Assembly: GCA_047967505.1 (NCBI GenBank)
Contig: CM106539.1
Length of the DNA: 64,000 nucleotides
DNA from: Dipteris shenzhenensis
Lineage: Eukaryota > Polypodiophyta > Polypodiopsida > Gleicheniales
Strand: one strand, 5' to 3'
The translations under genes and the position numbers were made by a program. Shown here one piece after another: positions 33,430-44,614 of the stretch. The notes under the pieces were generated by a model. That model made no database searches, was not told the origin of the DNA, and worked only from the letters and a program-made list of their open reading frames with translations. Position 1 is the stretch's first letter. Each line of letters begins with the position of its first letter.

Positions 33430-33710
33430 TGAAGGAAATTCAAGAAGCATAATGGAAAGAGTTGTTTATTCATGAGAAGAAGTTTCCTTAAATAGGCAAG
33501 TGATAAAATGCACGTGCCCAAGAGAGAGAGCATCTCTAGATCCAGTAATCTCTCCACTGGTTTCTCAATCAGGTCCATGATTCTCTCAATCACACCCACT
33601 GGAACCTTCTACCACCTAGCCTAGTCACACTAACCACACATACACACACACAAGCACACATACACCTTGTAATAATCCTTGTAGACCTGTTACATCAATA
33701 TGTCCCAACA
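33430..33710 (-). repeat. 5' LTR of the 30924-33710 element
   Basis: 281 bp, starting TGAAGGAAATTCAAG and ending ATGTCCCAACA (plus strand), with TSD CTATC outside and PBS inside. Confidence 0.88.
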
Positions 33711-33715
33711 CTATC

Positions 33716-34869
33716 ATGGGATGGACCCTCACATAAAAATGTCATCGTTTCCCTTCTCTAGTCACGTTTTCCTCCCATTTCACCTCCATTATTCCAAAAC
33801 TTTCAAGCTTTTTGAATAAGATAACCTTACCTCCCTCTGTCTCTATTTGTTTTCAAGAGCTCCCTAATGGGTCTCCTAATTCAAAAAAGTCATTATGTAC
33901 GAATTTAAGCATCGGATTTCCATAGGATTTGTTCCAGCAGCTGTGTAATTTTGTCTTTCAATTGTCTACGCATTCAAAAATTGCATTGGATGATAAGTTT
34001 GCAATATTGGATGGAAAAAATAGTTGGCAATCTAATTGAAACTTTAGACTAAGCTTAACCCTTAATCTATTTAAATTAATCTAATTTATCCAATTTTAAT
34101 AATCTTCCCTCCCCTCCTCATTGTCGCCAACAACACTGCTGCTCCTCTGCCTCGTCGCCTCCCCCCCTCTCTCTCTCTCTCTCTCTCTCAACTTTCCCCT
34201 ACTGGACTGCCACTGCCATCTGACTCCCTAATTTATAACCCTCCCTCCACCGCCCTCTATGCAGCCTAACCTACTCATCCCCCTTCGCCTTGCCGCCCCC
34301 CCTTCTTCTCTCTCTCTCTCTCTCCCTTTCTCTCACGTCGCACGTGCATAGCAATCTGTGTGCCAATATGCCTCCACCCTCTTTTAAACAAAGAAAATTG
34401 TTTAAATTTGTGCAACCACCGCACTATAATAGAACTAGCATGGTGGTTGCAAGGAAATACATTTTCCTTTGTTTAGGATTCCGCACTAAAATATAACCAA
34501 TGCGGTGGTTTCATTGGAAAATATATTTTCCTTCATTTAGGATTAACTTTTAGCCACTTGTTTAAAAATATTAATTGCACTCTCATTACATTAAAACAAC
34601 ATGCTATTCCAACCATTGGGTCTGCCCGATGGCATAGGAAAAAAAATAAAATAAGAAAGGAGACCCCTCGATGCAAAATATGTGAACAATTGGAGACTCC
34701 AATGTGTGTCCCATGTGACCCATCCAATTAACATAAATACATTTTCTTTGGTTTACTTAGGAGTAGCTATAGCCATCTCATAGAACCAGCACAGTGGTCG
34801 CACTAAGCCAACATAAGTGTGGTGGTTCATAATCTAGATCAACATTGAAGAGCTGCACGTAGATGATAG
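33716..34869. other. Intergenic with CT microsatellites and a 10-bp hairpin
   Basis: (CT)n tracts lie near 34160-34190 and 34305-34330. TGCAACCACC (34411-34420) and GGTGGTTGCA (34442-34451) form a perfect inverted repeat around a 21-base loop, and related CGGTGGTT motifs follow near 34502 and 34820. No coding feature recognised. Confidence 0.5.
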
Positions 34870-36143
34870 GTGGTGAGCTGTGGGCAGATGACAGGTGGCA
34901 AGCTGTGTGTTGATAACAGATGGTGAGCTATGGGTAGATGACATGACAGACTGTGGATAGTCTAATGCACAAAGATATAGCACAAAGACTGAACAAATGA
35001 GGGTAGAACTACTCATGTAGTGTCATGTGTCAAGATTTGAGGTGTTTAGAACATCAAGTTTTTACAGATTGCGTCTCATTATTACACCAATAAGGTAATC
35101 ATTACATTGGGACAAATTCTAGTGAGAGTACGAGTCTGTCTAAAATTCAAAATATTGCCCACCAACCTGTCGCATTGTGGCCCCAAAACTACCCTAAAAT
35201 AGTTCATTAAGGGAATTTTGGACTCAAAAAGGGCCTCTTTGATTAGGCCCTTAAGATTTGTGACAAGCATCCTAGCCAATGGGAAGGCTTGGGCATTAAA
35301 AGAATGGAGGATCCCATATTGGAGAGACCTCCCTTGGTCCCCACTAGGCTCCCACTTGCCTCCCTCTTGCCCCCACCACCTCTTGGGGCATTTACTCCCC
35401 CCCAGGCCCCTTGGCTTTTGTGCTAGTCCTCGCTAACCTCCTCCCTCTCTTGGTGGGCCCAAAAATTCACGAATTTTTTTCCCTTTAAAAAAAAGTTAAA
35501 AACATCCAAAAGTGTTCCCACCCCCAAACACCTCCTAGGAGTCCCCCCAAACTATCCCCCATTGACTCAAGACCTTCTTGTCAGCCTCTACCTTCTCTCA
35601 ACCTCTCAACCTTCTCTCAACCTCTTTCTCCTCCTCTCAATCCTCTTTCAACATCTTCCTCCCTCAACCTCCTCTCAATCTCTTCCTCCTTCTAACCTCT
35701 CTCTCTTTGCTTGCTCCCATTCCTTCTACAATGGTGAAGACCTCTCCTTCCCTTAGACCAAAGCTATTAATTCAATCTTGTATGGGTCGCATTTTGAAGG
35801 ATGATAGTGACATTTGGATTCTTCAAGAGTTTAGGCTAATGTCTTGGGTCACAATGCAACCATCTTCAATAGGTCCATTCAAGGTTTCAAGGAAGGACAG
35901 AGCAAACAAAAGAGAAGCATGGAAGGGTCACATTGTTGGATTTTGGATTATAAAGAAAGGACTCAAAGTCAAGGTTTAGCATGTGTACATGGCTTGAGAC
36001 ATGAACTTGGATCCTGAAAATTGAACTGCCTTCAAATTGTATCTCTCTTTTGCATTGTCTCTTGTGCATAATGAGACTTCATTTGTCCATTCTATGCATG
36101 TGAATGTGTTTTGAGAAAGGTTACAATGGAGAGAATAGACATG

Positions 36144-36149
<6 letters not shown>

Positions 36150-36194
<45 letters not shown>
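36150..36194. repeat. (GA)n microsatellite
   Basis: Pure GA run; the counterpart is at 59077-59122. Confidence 0.9.
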
Positions 36195-36197
<3 letters not shown>

Positions 36198-36561
36198 TGA
36201 GGGGTGGAAGGGACATGGTAAGGGAAAGAGAGAGGAAGGTGTGTAATTAAAATGTAGAAACCTATAAACAACACAGCACACGATGCTCAGATAAAGGTGG
36301 AAAAAACTTTAAAATTGACATATGGATTCTCACGAGTACAACTGGTAAAAAAAGTGTCGAATTCATGCGGTAGTCTAGGCTCCAAGGTCAGAGTCCACTT
36401 ACCTGTCACCATCCACAACAAACCATTTGTTAGAACAAAATTGGCATCATGTGGGAAGATAGGTAATGCCTGTGTTCCCCAGCTTGTTATCACTTATACC
36501 AAAGAGACTTAGAACAACAGATGGATTCTAAGAGTGAAAAGAAAAAAATTACTTGATTTAA

Positions 36562-36745
36562 CAAGGGGGGTTAGTCCACACCCAAGAGTAAAGTCAACCT
36601 AATTGAAATAGTAGGCGAGGGGTAGTCCACACCCAAGAGTGAAAAGAGTTAAGTTGAAAGAATTTATCAAGGGGGTTAGTCCATTCCCAAGAGAAAAAGA
36701 AACTTAACTGAGTTACTAAGTAGGGGGTAGTCCACACCTACCAAA
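36562..36745. repeat. ~60-bp imperfect tandem repeat, 4 units
   Basis: GGGGTTAGTCCACACCCAAG or a close form occurs four times (about 36567, 36618, 36675, 36726), each followed by an A-rich spacer with AAGTT/AACTT. The counterpart is at 59490-59670. Confidence 0.75.
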
Positions 36746-37475
36746 AGAGTCACTATTGACAAATAATTAAGAAAGGTAATCGATTTGTCCATGCCCTAAC
36801 TAAAGACAGTCCAAGGCTCAATTACATGGGCCATTAATTCATTGTGGATTAAAATTTTAGCCAAATTTCTTAACAATTTCCTATACAATATTAATAGGAT
36901 GGAGCATCACTGGTATAGGGAGTGAGCGACAAGACACATTAGAAAGACAACATCTTAGGGGGGTGTGACAAAAGAGGGGATTAACTAACTTTGGACAATT
37001 AATTCATAAGGGGTCTTCCACACCCATGTTCTATAAATGAGAAAAAAAAAAGTGAAACAATAGAAGATAAAGCAACTATTTTAATAAAGGAAGGAAGGAA
37101 GCATATAAATTAATAGAAAATACAACAATTTAAGGATACTTCAATTTATTGCTTCAATAAATAAAGCAATAAGGAATAAAGAGGGAACAAAGGCAATGAA
37201 AATCATGAATAAGTTTTAATAATTGCTTTAGGAAAGTTTACAAGAGTCTAGGTTATTCTTGATCCAAATTAGGTTAATTAAATACTAAAAAAAGATAGAA
37301 TTGACAGGGATGAAAAAGAAAACTAGAAAAAGGAAAATGTAACAAAGAAAAATGAAATAGAAATAATTATATAAGTAGACATTACTATACCACTGACTAG
37401 AAACACATATGTAAATAAAGTAAAAATACATATATGTAGAGAAAAGAAGTCCAATTGAAGAGAAATAACATGGGC

Positions 37476-37484
37476 TTATATATA

Positions 37485-37515
<31 letters not shown>
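37476..37515. repeat. (AT)n microsatellite
   Basis: AT dinucleotide run in AT-rich DNA; the second copy (60405-60446) is a few units longer. Confidence 0.9.
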
Positions 37516-39387
37516 GAAGCATAACTCATATAAGTTTGTCGAGAGAGGCAGCCATAGGGTGAGCTGTAACCATCACCACCAACTAGCTCATAGAAGTGAA
37601 AATTCTACACCTCGAGCATTCCAAACTATCGGAGAAAAAGAACAAAGTCTGAGCCGTGAGGACTCGCCAAGCAAACGAGAAAACAAGGAGCCAAGAAAAT
37701 GAGAAAACAAAGAGCCTTGTTGAAGGCTTTACAACCATGCATAGAGCAATTAACGGAGACGCTGAACCAATTTTGTGGTCAAATGAAAGGCCAATATGCA
37801 TGTTATGAAGGTGGTGGCATACTGTAAGTGCCAATATGAAGAGCAAGTAGCATCAAGACCACAGCCTTGTAGAAGTCATGACGGAGGGCCACTGATGAGA
37901 GAGCTATGCAGGAAGCTAGATGGGCCAAAGAATCGGGCCAACGTAAACCTGCAACAAAGCCAATAAAGATGAAAAGAAGGAGAAGGTGCCATAGCAACTA
38001 TTATGCACAAAAACTACGATCAATTTCAAATGCATCAATGGTCATGTAGTCAGGAGTAATAAAACGTTCATGTAGTTAGGAGTTCAAGCCATCGAGTGAA
38101 CTAGGGGACTATAGATAATAAAGCTAGTTAAGAAGGATTTGAGGCTTATGATCATGCAAGTGACGATCATGTAAAACTCGAACTGCTACAAGCAAGGAGG
38201 AGCATTGGAAGGGAGATGCGGGTTGCCAATGGAGATAGAGAGGTGTTTCCAATGAAGGTAAGGAGTTTAAGATGCCAAATCACAGGTAGGAAGAGCACGT
38301 AGTTTGTAAGGGAACAAGCAGAGGGTAAGCACAAGGAGAAGATGGAGAAAATAGATGAGCTGCGATGTAGACAAGTTGTAAGCTTTGCAAGGGTCCTAGA
38401 AAGCATAAGATTAGAGATGTGAGAGTCGCTAGTGGAGTCGATCATGTACTTGAACGAGCTAGCTGAAACACAAATGAGACAAGTGCTTCCATGTTATAAT
38501 AAGTAATATGTAGGGAGAAGAGAACCTCAAAGAAGGTGTAGAACTAACAACAAATGGTCCCGCATAGGTCTGGAGAAAAATCAAAAAAATTTTGCAAAGC
38601 ATTGTGAGCAAGCACAAGTGAAAAAAAGTAATCATGAGCTAGCAAGAGCAGAAGAAGGCAAGGCGAGAAGGGTATAGTTACAATGGAATGCCGTAGAGGA
38701 GAGGCAATGGGAGAAAGATGATTAGGGAGAGAGGCAGCACAAGACAGGGTTATACGATAGAGAATAAGGGAGGTCTTCATTCCATCAAATAGAAGAAGCA
38801 CCATCTAGAGCCTTAATTCCCACCGCTACCAACTGATGTATGCATGAGCGTCTTCATAATTACGCATTATCCACTTTGCCAACCCTCTTATCCATTCAAT
38901 CCTTAACTAGTATGCTTAACGATGCTTAATACTAGATTTTATAAAGCATGATTAGTTCATTTTCCACCCAACTTATACTAAGAGTACCCACATACTAAAG
39001 TCAAAAAATTAATTATTTAACATAGTTACATGGTATACACTAATTTAAAGTGGGGGCTTAAAGGTTAATAAAACAATCGCTTAGCTAAGAAGATGATAAT
39101 GTCAAGAATCAAGAATTTAGATCACGCTTGCTCCGGGGTCTCATCATCCTCAATACATTATGCATCATGCCCAAGCTACTATCCTATAATGCAAAGTAGT
39201 ATCACATGGAATATCTACAAGATTACCAAGAAAATCAACACTCAAAAGTTAGGAGGGGGGAGAAATCTAAAAGAGAAAATGGGGGATGTGGAAATAAAAT
39301 GGAACGAAAAGGGGGGGAAACTAAAATTAAACTTTTTTTTTTTAATGGGGGGATATTCTATTTGTGAAGCAATGATCAAGTGAAAAA

Positions 39388-39561
<174 letters not shown>

Positions 39562-39992
39562 ATGGACTCATTGACATCTTTCTTTACTTCTTATGTAGAT
39601 ATTTTTCCTTCCACCAAAGTCAAAACCTAACCCTTGGGGAGTCTCACCGAAACATTTCAAGCTTTTCATCCAAAGATTGGGGAGATAATGTTCTTGGGAG
39701 GGACTCCTACCTCCTTAACAAAATCCAGTAACTTTTTCTATAATGCATGCTACCAAGTACCTTGAAGAGAAGGTGCATATGGACTCCTCTATCCTGTTCC
39801 TCTACTTTGATAGTCCAAAATGGCCTCTTCCAGATCCACCATTTAGATGCATTTAGAATGAAGATGAGGTTTCATTAATGAAGTTTGCTTTAGGTTCTAA
39901 ATCTATGGGGGTTAGTTGGTTCATGCCCTCCATTGTATTTGTTTCTACTTCAAATCAGTTTTTCTCCATAAAACAAAGACCATGTGGGTATG

Positions 39993-40266
39993 CAACAACC
40001 TAGATGAGGACTTTCTTGATAATCTTCTTTATCCAAGATGAGATGTTAGGGAAGGTTTTTATCAGAAATACTATTGTAGATATGTAGGTAAAGAAAGTTT
40101 AGTAATAAGATATCAATGTTGGAAAGGTCAACAACCTGGATGAGGACTTTCTTGATAATCTTCTTTATCCAACATGAGATGTTAGGGAAGGATTTTATCA
40201 GGGATACTATTGTAGATATGTAGGTAAAGAAAGTTTAGTAATAAGGTATCAATGTTGGAAAGGTCA
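39993..40266. repeat. 136-bp direct repeat, 2 copies
   Basis: CAACAACCTAGATGAGGACT at 39993 recurs as CAACAACCTGGATGAGGACT at 40129, and the following ~115 bp match (CTTGATAATCTTCTTTATCC, GTAGATATGTAGGTAAAG). The counterpart is at 62883-63156. Confidence 0.92.
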
Positions 40267-40276
40267 CCTCCCCATC

Positions 40277-41240
40277 TGTAAGCCCCCAAATGAGGAGAGC
40301 GTGGGGGAGGGAGACCTAGGGCAGAAGATTCCCAGAGAAGAGAGAGAGGGGGGGCTGCCACATGGGCAGCACCTCACAAGAGAAGAAGGCTGCAACAGAT
40401 GGCACAAACTACATTGCAGATGGCAGGGCATCCAAGTGATGGAGCGGGCCTGCAAGTGGGCAGATCAAAGTGGCGCAGCAGAGGCAGGACAGACCAGCAC
40501 ATGGGTCAGCCAGGATAGAGGCTGATTGGGCTACTTTGAGGTAGCCAACCAGGCCTTATATAGGGCTGACCTAGGGGTTGGGCCCTTGCCTAGATTGGAG
40601 GGCCAAAAGCCCTAAAAGTGTGGGCCATAAAGGCCTAGTTTTGTGAGCCCTTAAAGGGCTGGACCAGCATCAGACTGGTCAGCCAATATGAGGCTGGCTA
40701 GTCAGCTTTCTCAGCAGGCCTTAGGGCCTATATAAGGAGAGGCTCTTGGCCTCATTTAATATCCAACAGCCAGCAATTCCAGGGCAGAAAGGAGCAGCAG
40801 GAAGCCTACTCTGTGGGCCTATTTACAGGAGGTGAGAGAGTGCAATAGGTGCTGCAGACTTAGCTCTAGGGAGAGGCGGGACCCTGGCTATCTTCTAGGG
40901 CAGCAAGGTGCTGAGATCATCATACCTTCTGGAGCAGCCATTCACAAGCAAGTTGGAGCAGTGGAATAGGGACCTGTGTGCTGCATACAAAAGCTTGGCA
41001 AGGGCTGTCCACCTAGGCTAATTCACAGGCAGTAAGGTGGAGAAGAACACACTCGATGGAAAGTCTACTTATGCTCGAGGTGGAGCACGCGAGCTCGAGT
41101 CTAGAGATAGCCAGCAGATAGGAGAAGGACCTTGTGGTTAGATCAGAGGACCACACCATTGGTGGGACTCTGGATCTATCTCTTTTGTATTGTGTCCATA
41201 GTTTTGGATGGAAATATATAAGTTTTGGTGTCTTCTATAT
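40277..41240. promoter_or_regulatory. GC-richer block with TATA motifs, possible old LTR or promoter
   Basis: This block is distinctly richer in G+C than its flanks. It begins with TGTAAGCCCCCAAATGAGG and carries CTTATATAGGG (about 40555) and CTATATAAGGAGAG (about 40729) before a non-coding stretch. It ends in AT-rich DNA with ATATATAAG near 41214. This layout (TG start, TATA in the middle, AT-rich tail) is LTR-like, but no PBS, PPT or partner LTR was found. Low-confidence inference. Confidence 0.25.
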
Positions 41241-42203
41241 CTGGATGGTTCATTGTCTATCGATGAGTCTGCACACCTATTTTATGCACATTAAGTAAAG
41301 AAGTTTGTGATTCCACCCCACACCACACTGTGTGAGCTCTTGGGCATTACTATAAGTCTTCCACTATGCGTACCCTCTGTTGGGTCATTTCTAACAATCA
41401 AGTAGTGCGTAGTATTTGTTATACGAGATATGCATATAGATGTTGGAAAATGGGTGCAAGTATAATTCATCAAATAGACTCCAAATAAGATGCATGGGAT
41501 AAATTATGGATTGTGATGTAGTAGACAACATAGAGGTAGAGATACATAAGCCAAATGGTGAAATCCAATATCTTGAGGTCACAGATAGTTGGAGCTTGAA
41601 GCACATTCGAGAATACATTGCTATCACCTTCGATGATAGTGACTTTTCTTCACACTAAATGGTTAGATAGTAGTGAGGAGGCGACTTGAAGCAACACCAA
41701 TGCTTGACAAATGGAAGCATCCTTCTATCTTGTCCATTCATACTAGTATCAAATAAATTGAAAAGTTTTGGTATTGTTATGTCATTTATGAAAGGGTACA
41801 ATGACAATGAACTTAATAAATTTAGTACTTTTGAAGTTCACAAGCAATGAGTCTTTATTAGTTTGTTGAATCTTCTAAAATCTTGATTGTTAATAAATTT
41901 AGTAGTTTTGAAGTTGATAAGAAATTAGTCTATATTGCTTTCGGAACCTTTTAAAATGTTGATCGTTAATAATTTAGTTGTTTAGTTCACAAGTAATGAG
42001 TATATTATTTTTTTCAATCTGTTAAAATATTGAACGATTTTTGAAAAAGTGTCATGGTAAATTATTCTCATGCTTACAGTATGCAATCATGGTGATAGAT
42101 TTCAATATTAGTTCCAAGATTTAATAAAAATGAGCTAATATATTTTATTGCCCAATAATTTAATCCTAAATTGTCACCTTTGACTTTTAAAGAGTCAATG
42201 GTG
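41241..42203. other. AT-rich intergenic DNA with a ~90-bp triplicated unit
   Basis: Between 41815 and 42000 the theme TTAATAAATTTAGTAGTTTT, then GAAGTTCACAAGCAATGAGT, appears three times with divergence. Otherwise nothing recognised. Confidence 0.5.
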
Positions 42204-42213
42204 CTATATAAAG
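42204..42213 (+). promoter_or_regulatory. TATA-like box upstream of the 42304 ORF
   Basis: CTATATAAAGG sits ~100 bp before the ATG at 42304 and is followed by a CT/CA-rich leader (CCTACACTCAACCTCTTC), the usual look of a plant core promoter or of an LTR R/U5 region. Confidence 0.4.
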
Positions 42214-42303
42214 GCCCTAGGGCTAAAAATAGCCTTTATTGTACTCATTTCCTACACTCAACCTCTTCAACCCTCAACTCACACCAACTTCTACAGACCT
42301 GCA

Positions 42304-43410
42304 ATGGCACACCTCATGATGCATACCAAAGTGGACTTGTATGAGATGTCTGATTGTGAGATCAATGTAATAGCGATAGTCCATAAGCACATGGATATTT
42401 TTAGAGATGTTATTGATTACATCATTGAGAAAACTAGGCCTTTCATGATTTGGTTAAACATAGATAGAGTAGAATGGTTTTGGTCAATCTTTTTTAGAGT
42501 CACAAAGTTGATCCTGGTTTTAGACATAGGCTACATAGAATTTGTAAACCTTGAGTCCAATTTTTCAAAGAAAAATATCAAAGGACAAGAGCATGGATCT
42601 CTAGTTGGGGCCTGTAGGACCCAGTTTATATCCTTACCCTTAGCATATTGTAAAATCATCCTAGAAAGGGAGGACATGCCTTCTTGCAATAGAGCAAGAA
42701 GCAAATGTTGAAGAAATATAAATGTGATTGCCGAAGCTAGCCTCGCCTTGGAGTGGTCCACAAAAACTTTGGAAAAAGGGAAGCACACTGCAAAAGTAGA
42801 GTTGGCCGTGGTTCAAGAAGCAGTTGGTACATCCTCCATGGGATAGTCTACCATGGTAGAAGGAGAAGAAGAGGAAGAAAAGGAAGGAGAGGAAGAAGTG
42901 GAGGAGGTTATGATGGAAGAGCTTTAATTGCTGCAAACCCTTTCATATGTTTTGATTGAAAATAGAGAATATTTGTTTTTAATTGATATTCAATATGTGA
43001 AGAAGCTGAGGGAGGATGAAGAATTAGGGGCACTCTCCAATTGGGAGAGTAATATTGACCTGGGCTTTCCAAAGGAGGGGCTTGTTGATAGATGCACGGA
43101 TTTGGTGACCGCCAACACATTGGAACATCCGATCTTAAGTGTATGGGAGGAAATGCATGACTCAGCTCATGCAAGATTCATAGACATGGAGTTCCATGAG
43201 GTCTAGGCAGAGAATAAGAACAAACATTCAAGGATTGTGAGTAGTGCCATGACATTGTCATCATCAGTCACCCCTATGAAGACTGACAAGAGCAAAAGCT
43301 CCATCAATATTTGTGTAGAGGTTACGATGAAAGACAAATTGTAAGTTGATGACGGGGATGTTCAAGCGTCAGAGTCTTGTTTGTATGAATTCCTTGTACT
43401 CACCTCATGA
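42304..43410 (+). pseudogene. Decayed single-frame ORF of unknown family
   Basis: From the ATG at 42304 one reading frame stays coherent for ~370 codons, interrupted by stops at 42709, near 42846, near 42925, 43204 and near 43340. Several of these (TAG, TAA) would be Gln codons before a C-to-T change. The open pieces are 135 residues (MAHLMMHTKVDLYEMSDCEI...) and, after an acidic Glu-rich linker (EGEEEEEKEGEEEVEEVMME), about 92 residues (YVLIENREYLFLIDIQYVKK, LVTANTLEHPILSVWEEMHD). No zinc knuckle, protease or kinase motif is seen. It could be the gag of an unrecognised retroelement or a dead host gene with a TATA box. No family assigned. Confidence 0.45.
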
Positions 43411-44213
43411 AAAGGAGGAGCTAATCAAATGCAGGGCACTATGACCTTACCTCCATCAATCCATAAGTGCATTTTGGTTAGGCGAGATCTTGCACTTGCA
43501 ACTTTTGGGGAAAGATTGGCAGGAAGACTTTTTGTGGTTGCATGTTGCTATGGGGGCTTTGACAAGTGCTAATGATCTAAAAAAAGTTGTGGAGACTTTC
43601 ACACAACCAATTGTCTTGGCACCAAACGGAGAGCTGCAATCTTGGACAAAGCAGAGGATGCAAAGCAAGTAAATATCTTGTAGAGAAAATCATGAGATCA
43701 TGTTGTGATGACTTCAGGTTACCAAAAACATTGTGAATACAAATGGAGATACAATATATACTTTTTTTTCCATGGTGGTGTTAATTTGAAATGACATTAA
43801 ATTTTATTTTGATAGAGTCATCTTTACTTTTTGTGCAAACAATTTTGATGCACAATGTGTTTCAATATTTTGTATATAAGAAATTCAAAGTTTTTACTAA
43901 AAAATGCCAATATAGGCTAACATTATTGAGTACACACTATGCTTTCCCAAAACATACCATTCATTTGGCCACTAAATAAATTGTCTACGCTTTGTGGTAT
44001 GATTAATAATATGAAAGAGAGTGGTGAAATGCCATGCTTGAGGTGATAAATTAACTTGATGATAAGTGCACATTCCAAGTGGAACCTATTAACAACATAA
44101 ATGGCATTCTAAATCATCATCTCATTGATAATGTGGGAGGCTACATTAACTCAATCTAGAGTTTCCAATTACAATTCTGAAAGTCTACCATCCATCAATG
44201 AGGATTGTGTACA
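43411..44213. other. Intergenic, nothing identified
   Basis: A 60-residue frame at 43490-43672 may continue the decayed ORF to the left in another frame. The rest is AT-rich without recognised features. Confidence 0.4.
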
Positions 44214-44587
44214 CTAATAAGGCATTTTTTGTGAAGAGAGTGGGAGAGAAGTAAGGAGTCTCACTTGCAGCTTTCTCACATACACAATGGGGGAATACAC
44301 ACAAAGGTGGAGGCTGAAATCAGTTTTCCTCTTCTTAGTTGTGAAAGCCAAAAGAACTCTCTCTAAGTACAAAAGGAATAGGTGAACCCTATATGTGGGT
44401 CTCAAACCAAACTCAGCTAACCTAGGTGGCATACTAACTGAGCCACTAACTAGAGTACATAAAGATAGTTGTCATCCAACTATTATTCATGGGTAGTGTA
44501 CCAACTGCATCTGCAGCTAACAAGCCGGTGACATAAATGCACAACGGTCACCCTGGCATATCACAAGTGGAGCTCGATATCTCAACA
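44214..44587 (-). repeat. 3' LTR of the truncated copia element (left edge uncertain)
   Basis: The minus strand reads a PPT, GAGCTCGAGGGGGAG, directly followed by TGTTGAGATATCGAGC at 44587, a typical copia 3' LTR start. The left limit given is only approximate because no 5' LTR survives for comparison. Confidence 0.5.
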
Positions 44588-44602
44588 CTCCCCCTCGAGC
44601 TC
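44588..44602 (-). promoter_or_regulatory. Polypurine tract
   Basis: Minus-strand GAGCTCGAGGGGGAG immediately before the LTR start TGTTGAG. It would prime plus-strand DNA synthesis in an active element. Confidence 0.75.
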
Positions 44603-44614
44603 AATCCCAATTCT

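Noticed and set aside
35578-35979. 133-residue frame, also at 58506-58907
   Set aside because: Its start is in a CT-rich low-complexity tract and not supported; no domain recognised and no promoter or splice evidence.
37583-38804. Series of minus-strand frames of 64-92 residues, repeated at 60514-61735
   Set aside because: Different frames, no motifs, no shared starts; the upstream purine-rich plus strand gives Leu/Ser-rich minus-strand translations.
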